Below, one piece after another: positions 52,741 to 63,901 of a stretch of DNA of 64,000 bases. The stretch covers positions 1 to 64,000 of the forward strand of contig WHVA01000165.1 in NCBI GenBank assembly GCA_015179125.1. Reading direction: 5' to 3'. The notes beneath the pieces were generated by a model. It was not told the DNA's origin. It was given only the letters and a program-made list of their open reading frames with translations, and made no database searches. Numbering within the stretch: position 1 is the first letter of the stretch; each line of letters begins with the position of its first letter. The DNA is from Gautieria morchelliformis (lineage: Eukaryota; Basidiomycota; Agaricomycetes; Gomphales; Gomphaceae). A program made the translations under genes and the position numbers.

Positions 52741-54025
52741 ACACTACAGGCAAGGACACACTACATGTGAGGTAGGGGACATGAGACATGGGAGAAATGT
52801 GTAGAGTCATTACCTGTTATGTATCAGGTTTGGATCTAAAAGGACTGCAGCTCCAACTTATATGTTGCACCCCCAACTATCATCCTAAGTATTTTGGAGA
52901 TCTGAGATTGGAAGTTGGAAGAGGTTGAGTATTGTAACTGAAGTAGTAAGGGTTCAAGAATTGAGTTAAGTTGGATATGAGAAATCAAGTTGGAAGACGG
53001 AGGTCAGAGAGACAGAGGCCTTGCAGGTCTAAGAACCGGAGACAGTGCAAAGGGAGTGACATATCAAAGTCGATTATCTGATTGCTGAACAGAGGCACAC
53101 ATGACTGGGTTTTATACAAAGAGCTGAGACAACATGTCAGAAGGTAGAGGTAAGCAATTCCAGTGCAAGTAACTAGAATAAAAGTACCTAATGCGAAACA
53201 AGAGGAACTACAAGGGGGTGCAGTGTAGAACTAAGAACAATAGGCAAAAGACCAAGGGTCTAATTGGTAGCGGAACAAATGGAACTCCTGACGCTCTGGA
53301 CTTGCTGTGCTGAGGGTCAAGTATGGAATGCTGGTGAAAAGAGTCATTAGGGGAAATATGTGAAGAACAAGGGGATCACAAGGTTGAAGTGCAGACATTG
53401 TGGAATAGAGTCAGAGGTGCGGGGGTACCGGAGTTGGGTGAGCATGGTCATAACATTACCTACCTTGATGTGTTATTTAGAGTTACTTTCAATCAATAAG
53501 AAGGGTTTTACTTATCTGAATGAAATTTTCTTATCCGAATGTGTTTGACTTATCCCAAGTTTGAATCACCCAATGCGTTTGACCTTACCGATGCATTTGA
53601 CTTGCACCCCCATGCAAAGTGTGGGTACCCACCTAGGGAATTGATAGCGGAACAAATGGAACTCCTGATGCTCCGGAATTGCTATGTTAAGGGTTAAGTA
53701 AGGAAGGCTGGTGAATAGAGTCATAAGGGGAAGTATGTGAATAGGAAAGAACAAGGAGATCAAAAGGTCGAAGTGTGGACATTGCGGAATAGAGTCAGAG
53801 GAGGTGCAGAGGTACCAGAGTTGGTCAAGCAGCATGGTCATAACATTACCTACCTCAATGTGTTACTTAGAGCTACTTTTAATCAATAAGATGCATTTTA
53901 CTTATCTGAATGTGTTTGACTTATCCCAAGTTTGATTTACCCAAGGTGTTTGACTTTGCTGATGTGTTTGACCTTACCGAGGCGTTTGACTTGCACCCCC
54001 GCGCGAAGCACGGGTATCCACCTAG
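52741..54025 (+). other. 3' body of Helitron C with duplicated terminus
   Basis: Non-coding. Sequence 53260-53636 (ending in a worn hairpin and CTAG 53633-53636) is repeated as 53640-54025 (ending in CTAG 54022-54025). The first end has CCCATGC-AAA-GTGTGGG in place of the hairpin. 52690-53045 is the source-type sequence for the insert in the Helitron B helicase. Confidence 0.7.
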
Positions 54026-55349
54026 TAGGTGAAAGCAGCACGGTGGGAGGTTGTGGGCACGCTGACCAATGCTGACCAATGCTTGGTCATTAGTTTGTCA
54101 GCGGAGCGCGCGAGCGGCGCAGCCGCGAGCCAAGAACGCTGCGCAGCATGGTCACGTGACCGTTTGCGTTCCAAATTAGGTCAGCGGCGAGCGGCGCAGC
54201 CGCGAGAGAACGCTGCGCAGTGGTCACGTGACCCGTTCGCGACCAGAGCGCGCATACGCGAGTGTGGTCCGTGCACGACACGCGCGCACGGTATAAAGGC
54301 CGAACGGTAAGGACATAACGCCAGGAACCTGCCCAACCGGCGATTCCTCTGTCTGCTGTCCGCTATGTGCTCTGTGCCCTGTGCTCTGTGCCCTGTGCTC
54401 TGTGCTCTGCGCTGTCTGCTCTGTCCGCTGTCTGCTCTGTGCTCTGTCTGATCTGGGTGCTGTCTGCTGTCAGCTCTGTCTGCTGTCTCCTCCTTTAGCT
54501 GGCTGGCTGTCTATGGCTTTGGTTGGCTGACTATCTATTGGCTTGGCTGGCTATCTATTGGTAAGTAATATCTCTTTTTTAATGCATTCCAATGTATTTT
54601 ATTTGATTTGTGTTTATAATTTTATTGGTTCCTTTTTTTTTATCATATTGCATTCACATGTGCTTTATATTTTTGTTATTTTTTTTTGAAAATAGATTTA
54701 AATAAAATCCAAACACTGCTGAAAAAAAAGTATTTTAATATCAATATTTTTCAGGTTTTTTTTCAAAAATAGACATCAATAAGTTCCCTCTAAAATTAAT
54801 GAGATTCTGCTTTTAAATGTGGTTTGTTTTATTGTTTTATTTACTGTAAAGCCACTTACCAGCCACTCCTCTCTGGCTATACTGGTGGCTGGCTTACTAT
54901 GGCTTTGGCTGGGCTCTGGGTTTCTCTGTCAGTCTCTGGGCTTCTCTGGCTTTGGCTGGGCATTAATCACAGCTTCTGCTTCAATGTACTGTACTTTTTT
55001 GACATTTTTTCGCAAATAGATATCAATAAATTATCCTGACTTTGTGAAAATTGACAACAGCTCCAGGTTAAATGTACAGTGCATTTTCTTGACATTTTTC
55101 GAAAAATAGATAATCCTAACTTTGCTAAAATTAATAACAGCTTCAGCTTACATGTACTGGACATTTTCTTGACATTTTTTCGAAAAATAGATAATCCTGA
55201 CTTTGCTAAAAATTAATGACAGGAGCTGCTTAAATATAGATTCCTTGACTATTTTATTTATGTCTGTATATGTCACAAAATAGATATTGATACATGTCCC
55301 TGAGCTTGCTAAAAGTTAATAAGTAGTAACAGCCTCTGCTTGCTTCACT

Positions 55350-56165
55350 TTGAGGCCCTTGGGGATATGCTACACATGCCATTGGGACATGCTATGCATG
55401 CTATACTTGAGGGGCATGCTACACACACTATGCATGGGGACACGCATATGCGTGGAGACATGCATGGGATGCGACACACACGCTATGCTTGGGGACACGC
55501 ATGCTATGTGTGGAGACACTCATGTTATGCCTGGGGACATGCACACTATGCTTGGGGACATGCACGCTATGCATGGAGACATGCATGTTATGCGTGGGGA
55601 CACGCACGCTATGCTTGGGGACACGCACACTATGCTTGGGGACACCCATGTTATGCGTGGAGACACACACACTATACTTGGGGACACTCATGTTATGCGT
55701 GGAGACACGCATGTTATGCATGGGGACACACATGCTATGCATGGGGATGTGCACACTATATGTGGGGACACACTATGCTTGGGGGACACAGTACAAACAT
55801 GGGACACACTACAGGGGAAAACACTACAAACAAGGGACATTCTACACATGCTATACTTGGGGGACACACTACAAACAAAGGACATGCTATGCACACTATA
55901 CTTGGGGGACATGTTATGCATTGGGGACACACTTTGCACACTATACTTGAGGGAGATGCTACACACACTACATGTAGGGACATGCTACACATGTGGACAC
56001 ACTATGCATGGGGGACACACATGCTATAATTTAGGGACACACTATGTTTGGGCACATGCTACAAACCAGGGACATGCTACACACAAAATACTTGAGGGAC
56101 ATGTTATGCATGTGGGACATGCCATGAACACTGTACTGCATGTGGGGACACACTACATATGTAGC
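55350..56165 (+). repeat. 21-bp minisatellite of Helitron D
   Basis: Same array as in Helitron C but with a slightly different unit count and order in the 55490-55560 part, showing unit gain or loss since the two copies separated. It also contains a looser segment (55780-55960) shared with Helitron F. Confidence 0.85.
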
Positions 56166-57402
56166 ATGGCTTTTATACAAAGAGCTGAGACAACATGTCA
56201 GAAGGTAGAGGTAAGCAATTCCAGTGCAAGCAAAAGTAACTAGGATAAATGGAGTAAGTAACTAATACGGAACAAGAGGAACTACAAGGGGGTTCCGGGT
56301 AGAACTAAGAACAATCAATAGGCAAAAGAACAAGGGGAATGTGGGTCTAATTGATTGTTACATATTGGAATTCCTAGAGGTTGGAACTGGAAAGGACAAC
56401 GGCTTCAACTTATGTGTTGCACCCCTGATGAACTAGGCAGAAGTCGGGAACAGAGTACTGAGAGTCGAGGTTCGAGGGCCGGAGAACAAAGGTCGGAAGA
56501 GGCGGAGGACAGAGGGTCGAGAGCGGAAGGAGACAAGACTAGCAAAACTCTCTGTGCTAAGAACAGGAGACAGTGCGAAGGGAATCACGTATCCAAGTTG
56601 ATTATCTGATTGCAGGAACGGAGACATACATGAGGGGGTTTATACAAAGAGCTGAAGCAACAGGTAATGGTATGGTACTAAGCAAATTCTGGAGAGTGCA
56701 GGAATCGGATAGACATACAGGGCAAGTAACTAATGCGAAACAATGGGATGACAAGGGGGGTGCAGGGTAGGGTAAGTACAATGGCAAAGAACAAGGCGAG
56801 TAAGTACAATAGGCCTTGGAAGAAACGGAATTACGGAAATGGTATCTTGCTGTATTCAGGGTCGAGTACGGGGGCCAGTATCTGGAGGTGGCCAGGGGTA
56901 CTGAAATCACAAGGGTCGAGGTAGAGGGTTGCAGATGGTGCGGATGTTGTGGAATAGAGTCGGAGGTGGTGCGGAGGATATGCGGATATGGCGGAGATGG
57001 TTGAGCGGAACAGTCGTAACATTGATAGTGGAACAAATGGATCTCCTGATGCTCTGGACTTGCTATGCTAAGGGTCAAGTAGGGAAGGCCGGTGAATAGA
57101 GTCAAAAGGGGAAGTATGTGAATAGTAAAGAACAAGGGGATCAAAAGGTCAAAGTGTGGACGTTGCGGAATAGAGCCAGAGGAGGCATGGAGGTACCAGA
57201 GTTGGTCGAGCAGCATGGTCATAACATTACCTACCTTCAATCAATAAGATGCGTTTTACTTATCTGAATGAAATTTTCTTATCCGAATGTGTTTGACTTA
57301 TCCCAAGTTTGATTTACCCAAGGCGTTTGACCTTGCTGGTGCGTTTGACCTTACCGAGGCGTTTGACTTGCACCCCCGCGCGAAGCGCGGGTATCCACCT
57401 AG
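56166..57402 (+). other. 3' body and subterminal repeats of Helitron D
   Basis: Non-coding. It ends in GTTTGACCTTGCTGGTGC / GTTTGACCTTACCGAGGC repeats just before the hairpin. Minus-strand open frames (56602-57240) are shared with Helitron F as DNA and show no domain. Confidence 0.55.
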
Positions 57403-58127
57403 TCTAAGAGTTAAACGCGGGGGGTGGGTGGTTGTGGGCCCGCTGACCAATGCTTGGTCATTAGTTTGTCAGCGGAGCGCGCGAGCGGCGCAGCCGCGAG
57501 CCCTACGCCCTACCCGCGGTTCACGCCGGTCTGCCGGCTCCAGCGCTCGAGGCTGCGCAGCGTTCTGGTGGCTCAAGCGCTCAAAGCCGCGCTGCGCTGG
57601 CAGAACGCTGCGCAGCCGCTTTTGCGCACTCCACCACCACCCTCCTCTCCTCTCTGCCCTCTAGATAGAATAAAATTGCGTGAGAGTGAATTAATAGATA
57701 GCCTATATAGTGTAGACTACAAAAGATCTCTTCCCAGGGAGATCTCTGCTGTGAACTATTGGGGTTGACCCCTTCATTGTATTCCAGTTGGATAGCCGAA
57801 GAAGACTTGGATATTTTCATCAAAAAAATTCCCCATCCCTTCCTTGGTACATATATTTCTCTGTGGTCTGGTGTGAGCCATCTGACATTTTTTTTTTTTT
57901 TTTTTAAATAGAAATTAATAAATTCCCTTGACTTTGCCTAACAAACAAACTCCCTGTCCCTTCCTTGGTATGTATGTATTTCTCTGTGGTCTGGTGTGAG
58001 CTGTCTGACTTTTATTTAATTAGAAATTAATAAATTCCCCTGACTTTGCCCAAGGAAAATTAACAACAACAGCATCTGCTTGCAAATGTAAGTTGAAGTG
58101 GGGTAGCTTGATTGTTCCTCTAAGCTT
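57403..58127 (+). promoter_or_regulatory. Helitron B 5' leader
   Basis: Terminus TCTAAGAG, then GTTGTGGGCCCGCTGACC, the GCGGC-GCA-GCCGC hairpin (57485-57500), GCTGCGCAG palindromes, TATATAG at 57704-57710, a T run (57890-57905) and two AATTAATAAATTCCCyTGAC units (57910 and 58023). It aligns with the Helitron A leader on the opposite strand. Confidence 0.65.
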
Positions 58128-61100
58128 ATGCCTACATTTCTCAGGGATCCTTCTACTCCAGAGAGAAATCGTCAGCAGGAGCGTGAAAGGGCAAGGGAGG
58201 AGCAAGAGGGTCATATGACGTCGCCCACTGATCGGAGAGCGCGTGCACTTGCTGCTGCTGCTGTCAGAGCTCAGGACCAGCCTCCCCCTCCACCACAGCC
58301 TTTTGCCATCCCTCGCCCTCCTCCTAGAAGCAATGTCGCTGATCCTTTTCAACAACCTGTGGCTGGGCCATCACGTCCTCCTATCCTTGCAGGGCCACCA
58401 CGTCCTCCTATGCCTGCAGGGCCGTCACGTCCTCCGGATCCCAGTCCTGGACAGCAGGTGGCAGCCCTGCGTGCTCAGTTAGCAGCAATCCCAGCAGCAC
58501 AGCCTGTGAGAAGATACAGGCAGGAGCCTATACGGCCACCTCCCAATCTTCCTGTGGTTGGTTCTGCAGGAATTGCACAGTTGCGTGCTCAGGCTGCTGA
58601 GCAGTCTGCTATATTGCAGCAATTGGGAAGAGGTAGACAGGCAGCTAATCCTTCTGTAGTAGGTTCTGCAGGAGTGGCAGCATTGCCGGCTCAGGCCAAT
58701 GCAATAAGACCAATGCCTCGGCTACTCCCTGCGCTTCTGCAGCCTCTTCAGCGACTCCCTGCACCTCCTCAGCCTCCTCAGCAACTCCCTGCACCTCCTC
58801 AGCCACCTCAGCCACTCCCTGCACCTCCACAGCGTCTTCTGCCACTCCCTGCACCTCCTCAGCATCTTCTGCCACTCCCTGCACCTCCTCAGCCTCCTCA
58901 GCCACTCCCTGCACCTCGGCAGCGTCCTCAGCAACCTCCTCCTCCTATTCCACTTGGTCGCTCTAGAATAATCGAGGCAGATGTGCAGCGTCATGATTTG
59001 GGTCCCATGGTTATTTCCTGCCCTGACTGTAAAGCATTGCACTGGATGGCAGAACGCCTGCAGAAATCCTCAAATGTGCGGCCCAGGTTTGGTGATTGCT
59101 GTATACAAGGAAAGGTGCAGCTTCCAGAGCTGCCAGTGCTCCCTCAGCCATTGAGACGGCTCTTAGAGGGCCAGGACCCTGAGGCCAAACAGTTTCGCCA
59201 GAACATCAGGCAGTACAATGCTGCATTTGCATTCACTTCCTTGGGAGCCGAGTTTGATCTAGATTTGCTTCGGGAGGGTCGTGGTCCATATGTCCTCAAG
59301 CTGCAGGGCGAACTGTATCATATTCATGGCTCTCTCATCCCTAACCCTGGGAGGCGGATACAGTATGCCCAACTTTATATATATGATCCAGCATTGGCTT
59401 TGGAACAGAGGAACACGCGTAACCCAGGTCTGTCTCCAACTATCATGGGAGACTTGCAGGAAATGCTCCTCTTATGCAATCCTCATGTTCCCATATATAG
59501 ACAAGCGGCTGAGAGGCTCAGAGCTCAGGGACAGAATGGTGAGATCCGGGCTAGGCTCACATACAGGGAACACAGGGATCCTAGGAGGTATAATATCCCT
59601 ACTGCGGATGAGATTGCGGTGGTTCTTCCTGGAGATGGCATCATCCCTGAACCTAGGGATATTATTGTCCAGCTCAAAGGTGGACGTTTTAAAAGGGTAT
59701 CCGAGATGAATCCAAACTATGCCTCTCTTCACTATGTCTTGCTCTTTCCCAGGGGAGAGTTGGGGTGGCAACCTGGTATTCGCTATCGCCAATTACCAGA
59801 CGGGCGTGAGCGAAGTGGGCGTGTCACCCAAATTCAGTTCCATTCCTATCGTCTCTTCCAGAGAACAGAAGAACCTACAACACTCCTGCGCGCTGGCAAA
59901 TTATTCCAGCAGTACATTGTAGACTCCTGGGCCGCTGCAGAGCAAAGCAGGCTGTGGTGGATCAGGAGAAATCAACACACTCTCCGTGCTGAGATGTATA
60001 ACCAGATGATGGATGCCTTTCATCGCAATGACAATGACAGAGATCCAAACAACTTGGGCGCAAGATCCATTCTGCCTGCCACATTCCAGGGGGGACACGG
60101 GACATGCAGGAAAACCTGCAGAACTCTCTGGCCATTTCAAGGAAGCATGGTGTGGCTGATCTCTTTATTACCATGACTGCCAATCCCAACTGGCAGGAGG
60201 TATTGGATGCATTGTTGCCCGGACAAACTCCTCAGGACAGGCCTGACCTGGTGTCGCGGGTGTTCCAGCTCAAAAAGAAATACCTCATTGACTTGATCGT
60301 CAAGGAAAAGATTTTTGGGGAAACCGTCGCTCGCGTCCACACCATTGAATTCCAGAAAAGGGGACTCCCACACATGCATATTCTTATCTGGTTTGAAAGA
60401 GATTCCAAGATCAGACATCCACATGAGGTGGATTCAATGATTTCAGCAGAGTTCCCTGATCCAGAGACTCATCCTGTCCTCTACCGGTTGGTCTGTGAGC
60501 TGATGACACATGGTCCCTGTGGACAAATGAAACCAAACGCACCCTGCATGGAAAATGGCAAGTGCAAGAAAGGCTTCCCAAAGCCTTTCTGTGAGGAAAC
60601 CAGTCTGAATGAGGATGGCTATCCAAAATATCGTCGTCGCAATGATGGAAGGCTGCACAATGTCAGAGGTGACATGCTGGACAACAGATGGGTTGTGCCA
60701 TACTCTGCCCTGCTCTTGCTCAAATTCTGGTGTCACATCAACCCTGAACTCACCATCAATGTGAGGTGTATCAAGTATATCCACAAGTATCTCTACAAGG
60801 GTCATGATCGGACCACCATGGAGTTTGGTCGCACCCAGGATGAAATTAAGCAGTACCTGGACGCTCGCTATGTCAGTGCTCATGAGGCCTGTTGGAGGTT
60901 GCTGGAGCGGGAAATCCACACCCAGGTGCCTGCAGTCATGGCACTGCCAGTCCATGAAAAGGACCACCACACAATCATCTTTGATCCCAACCAGGATGTG
61001 GACAACATCCTGGAAAGGGCTGAGGCGAAAAAGACACCGCTCATGGCTTACTTTGAGGCCAATGATATCTACCCTGAAGCACGTGATCTGCTCTATGTGG

Positions 61101-63752
61101 AGTTTCCTGAGCATTTTACCTGGCACTCACAGGACAAGGTATGGACACCACGCCAAGGAGGTTATAGCATCGGTCGCCTTCACTTTGCAAACCCTAGATC
61201 AGGAGAGAGGTTTTTTGTGCGCACTCTCCTCACAGTGGTCAAGGGGGCTAGATCCTTTGAGGAGCTTAGGTCGGTGGATGGCATACAATATGCTACTTAC
61301 AAGGAGGCCTGTCGTGCAAGGGGACTTCTGGATGACGATCAGGAGCTGAGGTTGTGTCTCCAGGAAGCCAGTGGCATGAAAACAGGTGCTCAGCTCAGAC
61401 ATCTCTTTGCCACCATCCTTGGCCATTGCAATCCATCAGGTCCTGGCAGACTATGGGATGGCTTCAGGGAGCACATCTGTGATGATCTCAGACATCAGCT
61501 CCAAATCAGACATGGTATGCAGGATCCACAGGACGATCAGGTTTATGATTTTGGCCTCTTTCTCTTGGAAAAAATCCTCCAGCAGGGTGGAATGTCCTTG
61601 AGCAGCTTTGATGATATGCCTCGGGTGGCAGGCGAGTGGGAGGCCCTCATTGGAAACAGGTTCATAGCTGAGCAGAGGGACTATGACCGTGTTGAAGAGA
61701 GGAACATAGCTGATGAGGAGGTTCCCAGGCTGAATGAGGGGCAAAGGTCCACGCATGATCAGATATTACGGTCGGCACTGACCAGAGATGCTCATGGGAA
61801 AGCTGATGGACAAATGTTTTTTGTCACTGGCTCAGGTGGCGCCGGGAAATCATTCACATGGAACACTCTAATCCACTCCTGTAGAGCGGAGAGCCTCATT
61901 GTGATTGCAGTAGCCTCATCTGCAATGGCTGCACTTATCCTCACTAAGGGTACAACCTCTCATAGCATGCTTGGAATTCCCATTCCTGTCCATGAGCGCT
62001 CTTTCTCCTCCATCAAAAAGAACTCTGACAAGGCTGACATGCTGAGACAGGCCAGTCTCCTCATCTGGGATGAGGCTGCAATGCAGCATCGCCATGCCAT
62101 AGAGGCCATTGACAGGACACTGAGGGATTTCCTTGACCAGCCTGACAGACCCTTTGGTGGCATCACGGTCGCCTTTGGAGGTGACTTTCAGCAGACTCTC
62201 CCAATTGTCCCTAAAGGCTCCAAGGAGGATATCGTGGGAGCTACCCTTCAGAAGTCATATCTGTGGCCAAAGATCAATGTCCTCCATCTGACAGAGAACA
62301 TGCGGGTGAGTGTAGGGACATGCTACACATGTGGACACACTATGCATGGGGGACACAGATGCTATAATTTAGGGACACACTATGTTTGGGCACATGCTAC
62401 AAACCAGGGACATGCTACACACAAAATACTTGAGGGACATGTTATGCATGTGGGACATGCCATGCACACTGTACTGCATGTGGGGACACACTACATATGG
62501 AGACATGCTACATGTGGAGACACACTACGCACACTATGCTTGGGGACACACTACGTGTGGGGACATGCCACATGTGAGGACATGCTCCATGTGAGGATGC
62601 AATACGTGTGAGGACAGATAAAGTGTGATGACACACTACAGGCAAGGACACACTACATGTGAGGTAGGGGATATGAGACATGGGAGAAATGTGGAGAGTC
62701 ATTACCTGTTATGTATCAGGTTTGGATCTAAAGGGACTGCAGCTTCAACTTATATGTTGCACCCCCAACTATCATCCTAAGTATTTTTGAGATCTGAGAT
62801 TGGAAGTTGGAAGAGGTTGAGTATTGTAACTGAAGTAGTAAGGGTTCAAGAATTGAGTTAAGTTGGATATCAGAAATCAAGTTGGAAGGCAGAGGTCAGA
62901 GAGACAGAGGCCTTGCAAGTACTTGCTGTGGTAAGAACAGAGAAATGACCCTGACAGAGCCAGGTTTGCAGAATGGCTGCAGAATGTGGGCCAGGGAAAG
63001 GATCTCCCACTAGATCATACGTTCTCACTCCCTCCTCACATGGTTTGTGGCCCTGGAATTGAAGATCTGATCCAGGAAATATACCCTGGCATTGGCAATC
63101 ATGTCCCTGCCCAGGACAATTACTTTTTGGAGCGTGCCATCCTCTGTGCCAGAAACACTGAGGTCAATGAGATCAATTCCATGGTGTTTAGGGAGTTTCC
63201 AGGTGATGCTCAGGTCTTGCACTGCGCAAATTCCATTGAAGAATCCGATGATGCAGATCGGTATCCTGTGGAGTATCTGAATTCCATAGAGATGGGCTGT
63301 CTTCCTCCTGCTCGCTTGCAAGTCAAGCCTGGAGTGCCTCTGATGCTGTTGCGCAATTTGGATCAGAAGCAAGGACTATGCAATGGACAAGGTTGCGGTT
63401 GGTGAGGATAAGCATTAGAGTGTTGGAGGTCAGGATCATCTCAGGTCCATGTGCAGGCAATATTGCTTTCATCCCCAGGATCATCATTAAGCCATCAGAG
63501 GGAGAGTTGCCATTTGTGCTGCAAAGGAGGCAGTTTCCAGTGCGTTTGGCATTTGCAATGACTATCAACAAGTCTCAAGGACAGTCTTTGGGTACGGTTG
63601 GGCTGGACCTGAGATATCCAGTGTTTGGACATGGTCAGTTGTATGTTGGTGTATCAAGAGGGACCAATTGGAACAGAGTGAAGGTCTTGCTTGAGGAGGG
63701 TTTGGACACAACCAACATTGTATATAAAGATGTATTACTTAGAGCTCCTTGA
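58128..63752 (+). pseudogene. Helitron Rep/helicase (RepHel), two frameshifts and an insert
   Basis: Rolling-circle replication initiator fused to a Pif1-like SF1B helicase. ATG 58128. A proline/glutamine-rich region (residues about 40-280) precedes CPDCKALHW and FGDCCIQGKVQLPE (cysteine motif), then SPTIMGDLQEMLLLCNPH. A one-base loss near 60090, relative to the minus-strand copy, shifts the frame. Past it come the HUH motif LPHMHILIWF (histidines 60371-60379), the two-tyrosine motif YIHKYLYKGHD (about 60775-60807), Walker A GSGGAGKS (61829-61852), Walker B LLIWDEAAM and FGGDFQQTLPI. The frame is interrupted at 62306 by an insert and resumes at 62941 (RNDPDRARFAEWL). A second slip near 63387 precedes FAMTINKSQGQSL, LYVGVSRGTN and the stop at 63752. 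Confidence 0.9.
62306..62940 (+). repeat. Minisatellite-bearing insert in the helicase gene, intron-like borders
   Basis: The sequence from GTGAGTGTAGGG to GTAAGAACAG is an internal piece of a C-like Helitron (compare 52436-53045): minisatellite plus adjoining body, without ends. It sits between ATG CGG and AGA AAT GAC of the helicase. GT at 62306 and CAG at 62940 would let it be removed as a 635-bp phase-0 intron. No clear branch site was found. Confidence 0.8.
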
Positions 63753-63873
63753 TTTTATTATATCCACTTCTCTTGATATGGTTTATGTGTGTTACTTGAT
63801 TTTACTTGATGCAAATTGGTTACTTTTATTTTCCCCAATGCACTTGACCTTACCGATGCGTTTGACCTACACC

Positions 63874-63901
63874 CCCGCGCGAAGCGCGGGTACCCACCTA
63901 G
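63874..63901 (+). terminator. Helitron B 3' terminus: hairpin plus CTAG
   Basis: A perfect 7-bp stem CCCGCGC/GCGCGGG with GAA loop, then TACCCAC and CTAG. This is the transfer-termination signal of Helitrons. The same structure closes D, F and, with changes, C and the remnant at 3534. Confidence 0.85.

Larger units (their letters stand above)
50555..54025 (+). mobile_element. Helitron C, non-autonomous, 3.47 kb
   Basis: Starts TTCCTATAGGTGAAAGC (50555) and ends with hairpin CCCGCGC-GAA-GCACGGG, 7 nt and CTAG (54022-54025). One hairpin base pair is lost. In order it has a GC-rich head, TATAAA (50827), a CTGTGCTCTGTC leader, tandem AATAGATA(A)TCAATAAATTATCC units, a 21-bp minisatellite, a shared non-coding body, and two successive 3' ends (53636 and 54025). 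No protein-coding frame is credible. Nearly identical to Helitron D over its first 2.4 kb. Confidence 0.85.
54026..57402 (+). mobile_element. Helitron D, non-autonomous, 3.38 kb
   Basis: Starts directly after the CTAG of Helitron C with TAGGTGAAAGCAGCACGG, so its first TTCCTA is missing or merged with the CTAG. It ends with a perfect hairpin, arms 57375-57381 and 57385-57391 around GAA, then TATCCAC and CTAG 57399-57402. The first 2.1 kb are nearly identical to Helitron C, including TATA, leader, tandem units and minisatellite. The last 1.2 kb match Helitron F in reverse. Confidence 0.85.
57403..63901 (+). mobile_element. Helitron B, autonomous type, complete ends, 6.5 kb
   Basis: Starts TCTAAGAGTTAAACGC directly after the CTAG of Helitron D. 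It ends with a perfect hairpin (arms 63874-63880 and 63884-63890, loop GAA), TACCCAC and CTAG 63898-63901. It carries a leader with TATATAG (57704-57710), one Rep/helicase gene and a 635-bp insert in the helicase. Both ends are intact, so it could still be moved by a working Rep supplied elsewhere, though its own gene has two frameshifts. Confidence 0.9.

Noticed and set aside
56602-57240. 212-codon minus-strand frame in Helitron D
   Set aside because: Its counterpart in Helitron F is broken into several frames and it has no recognisable domain. Non-coding Helitron body is the simpler reading.
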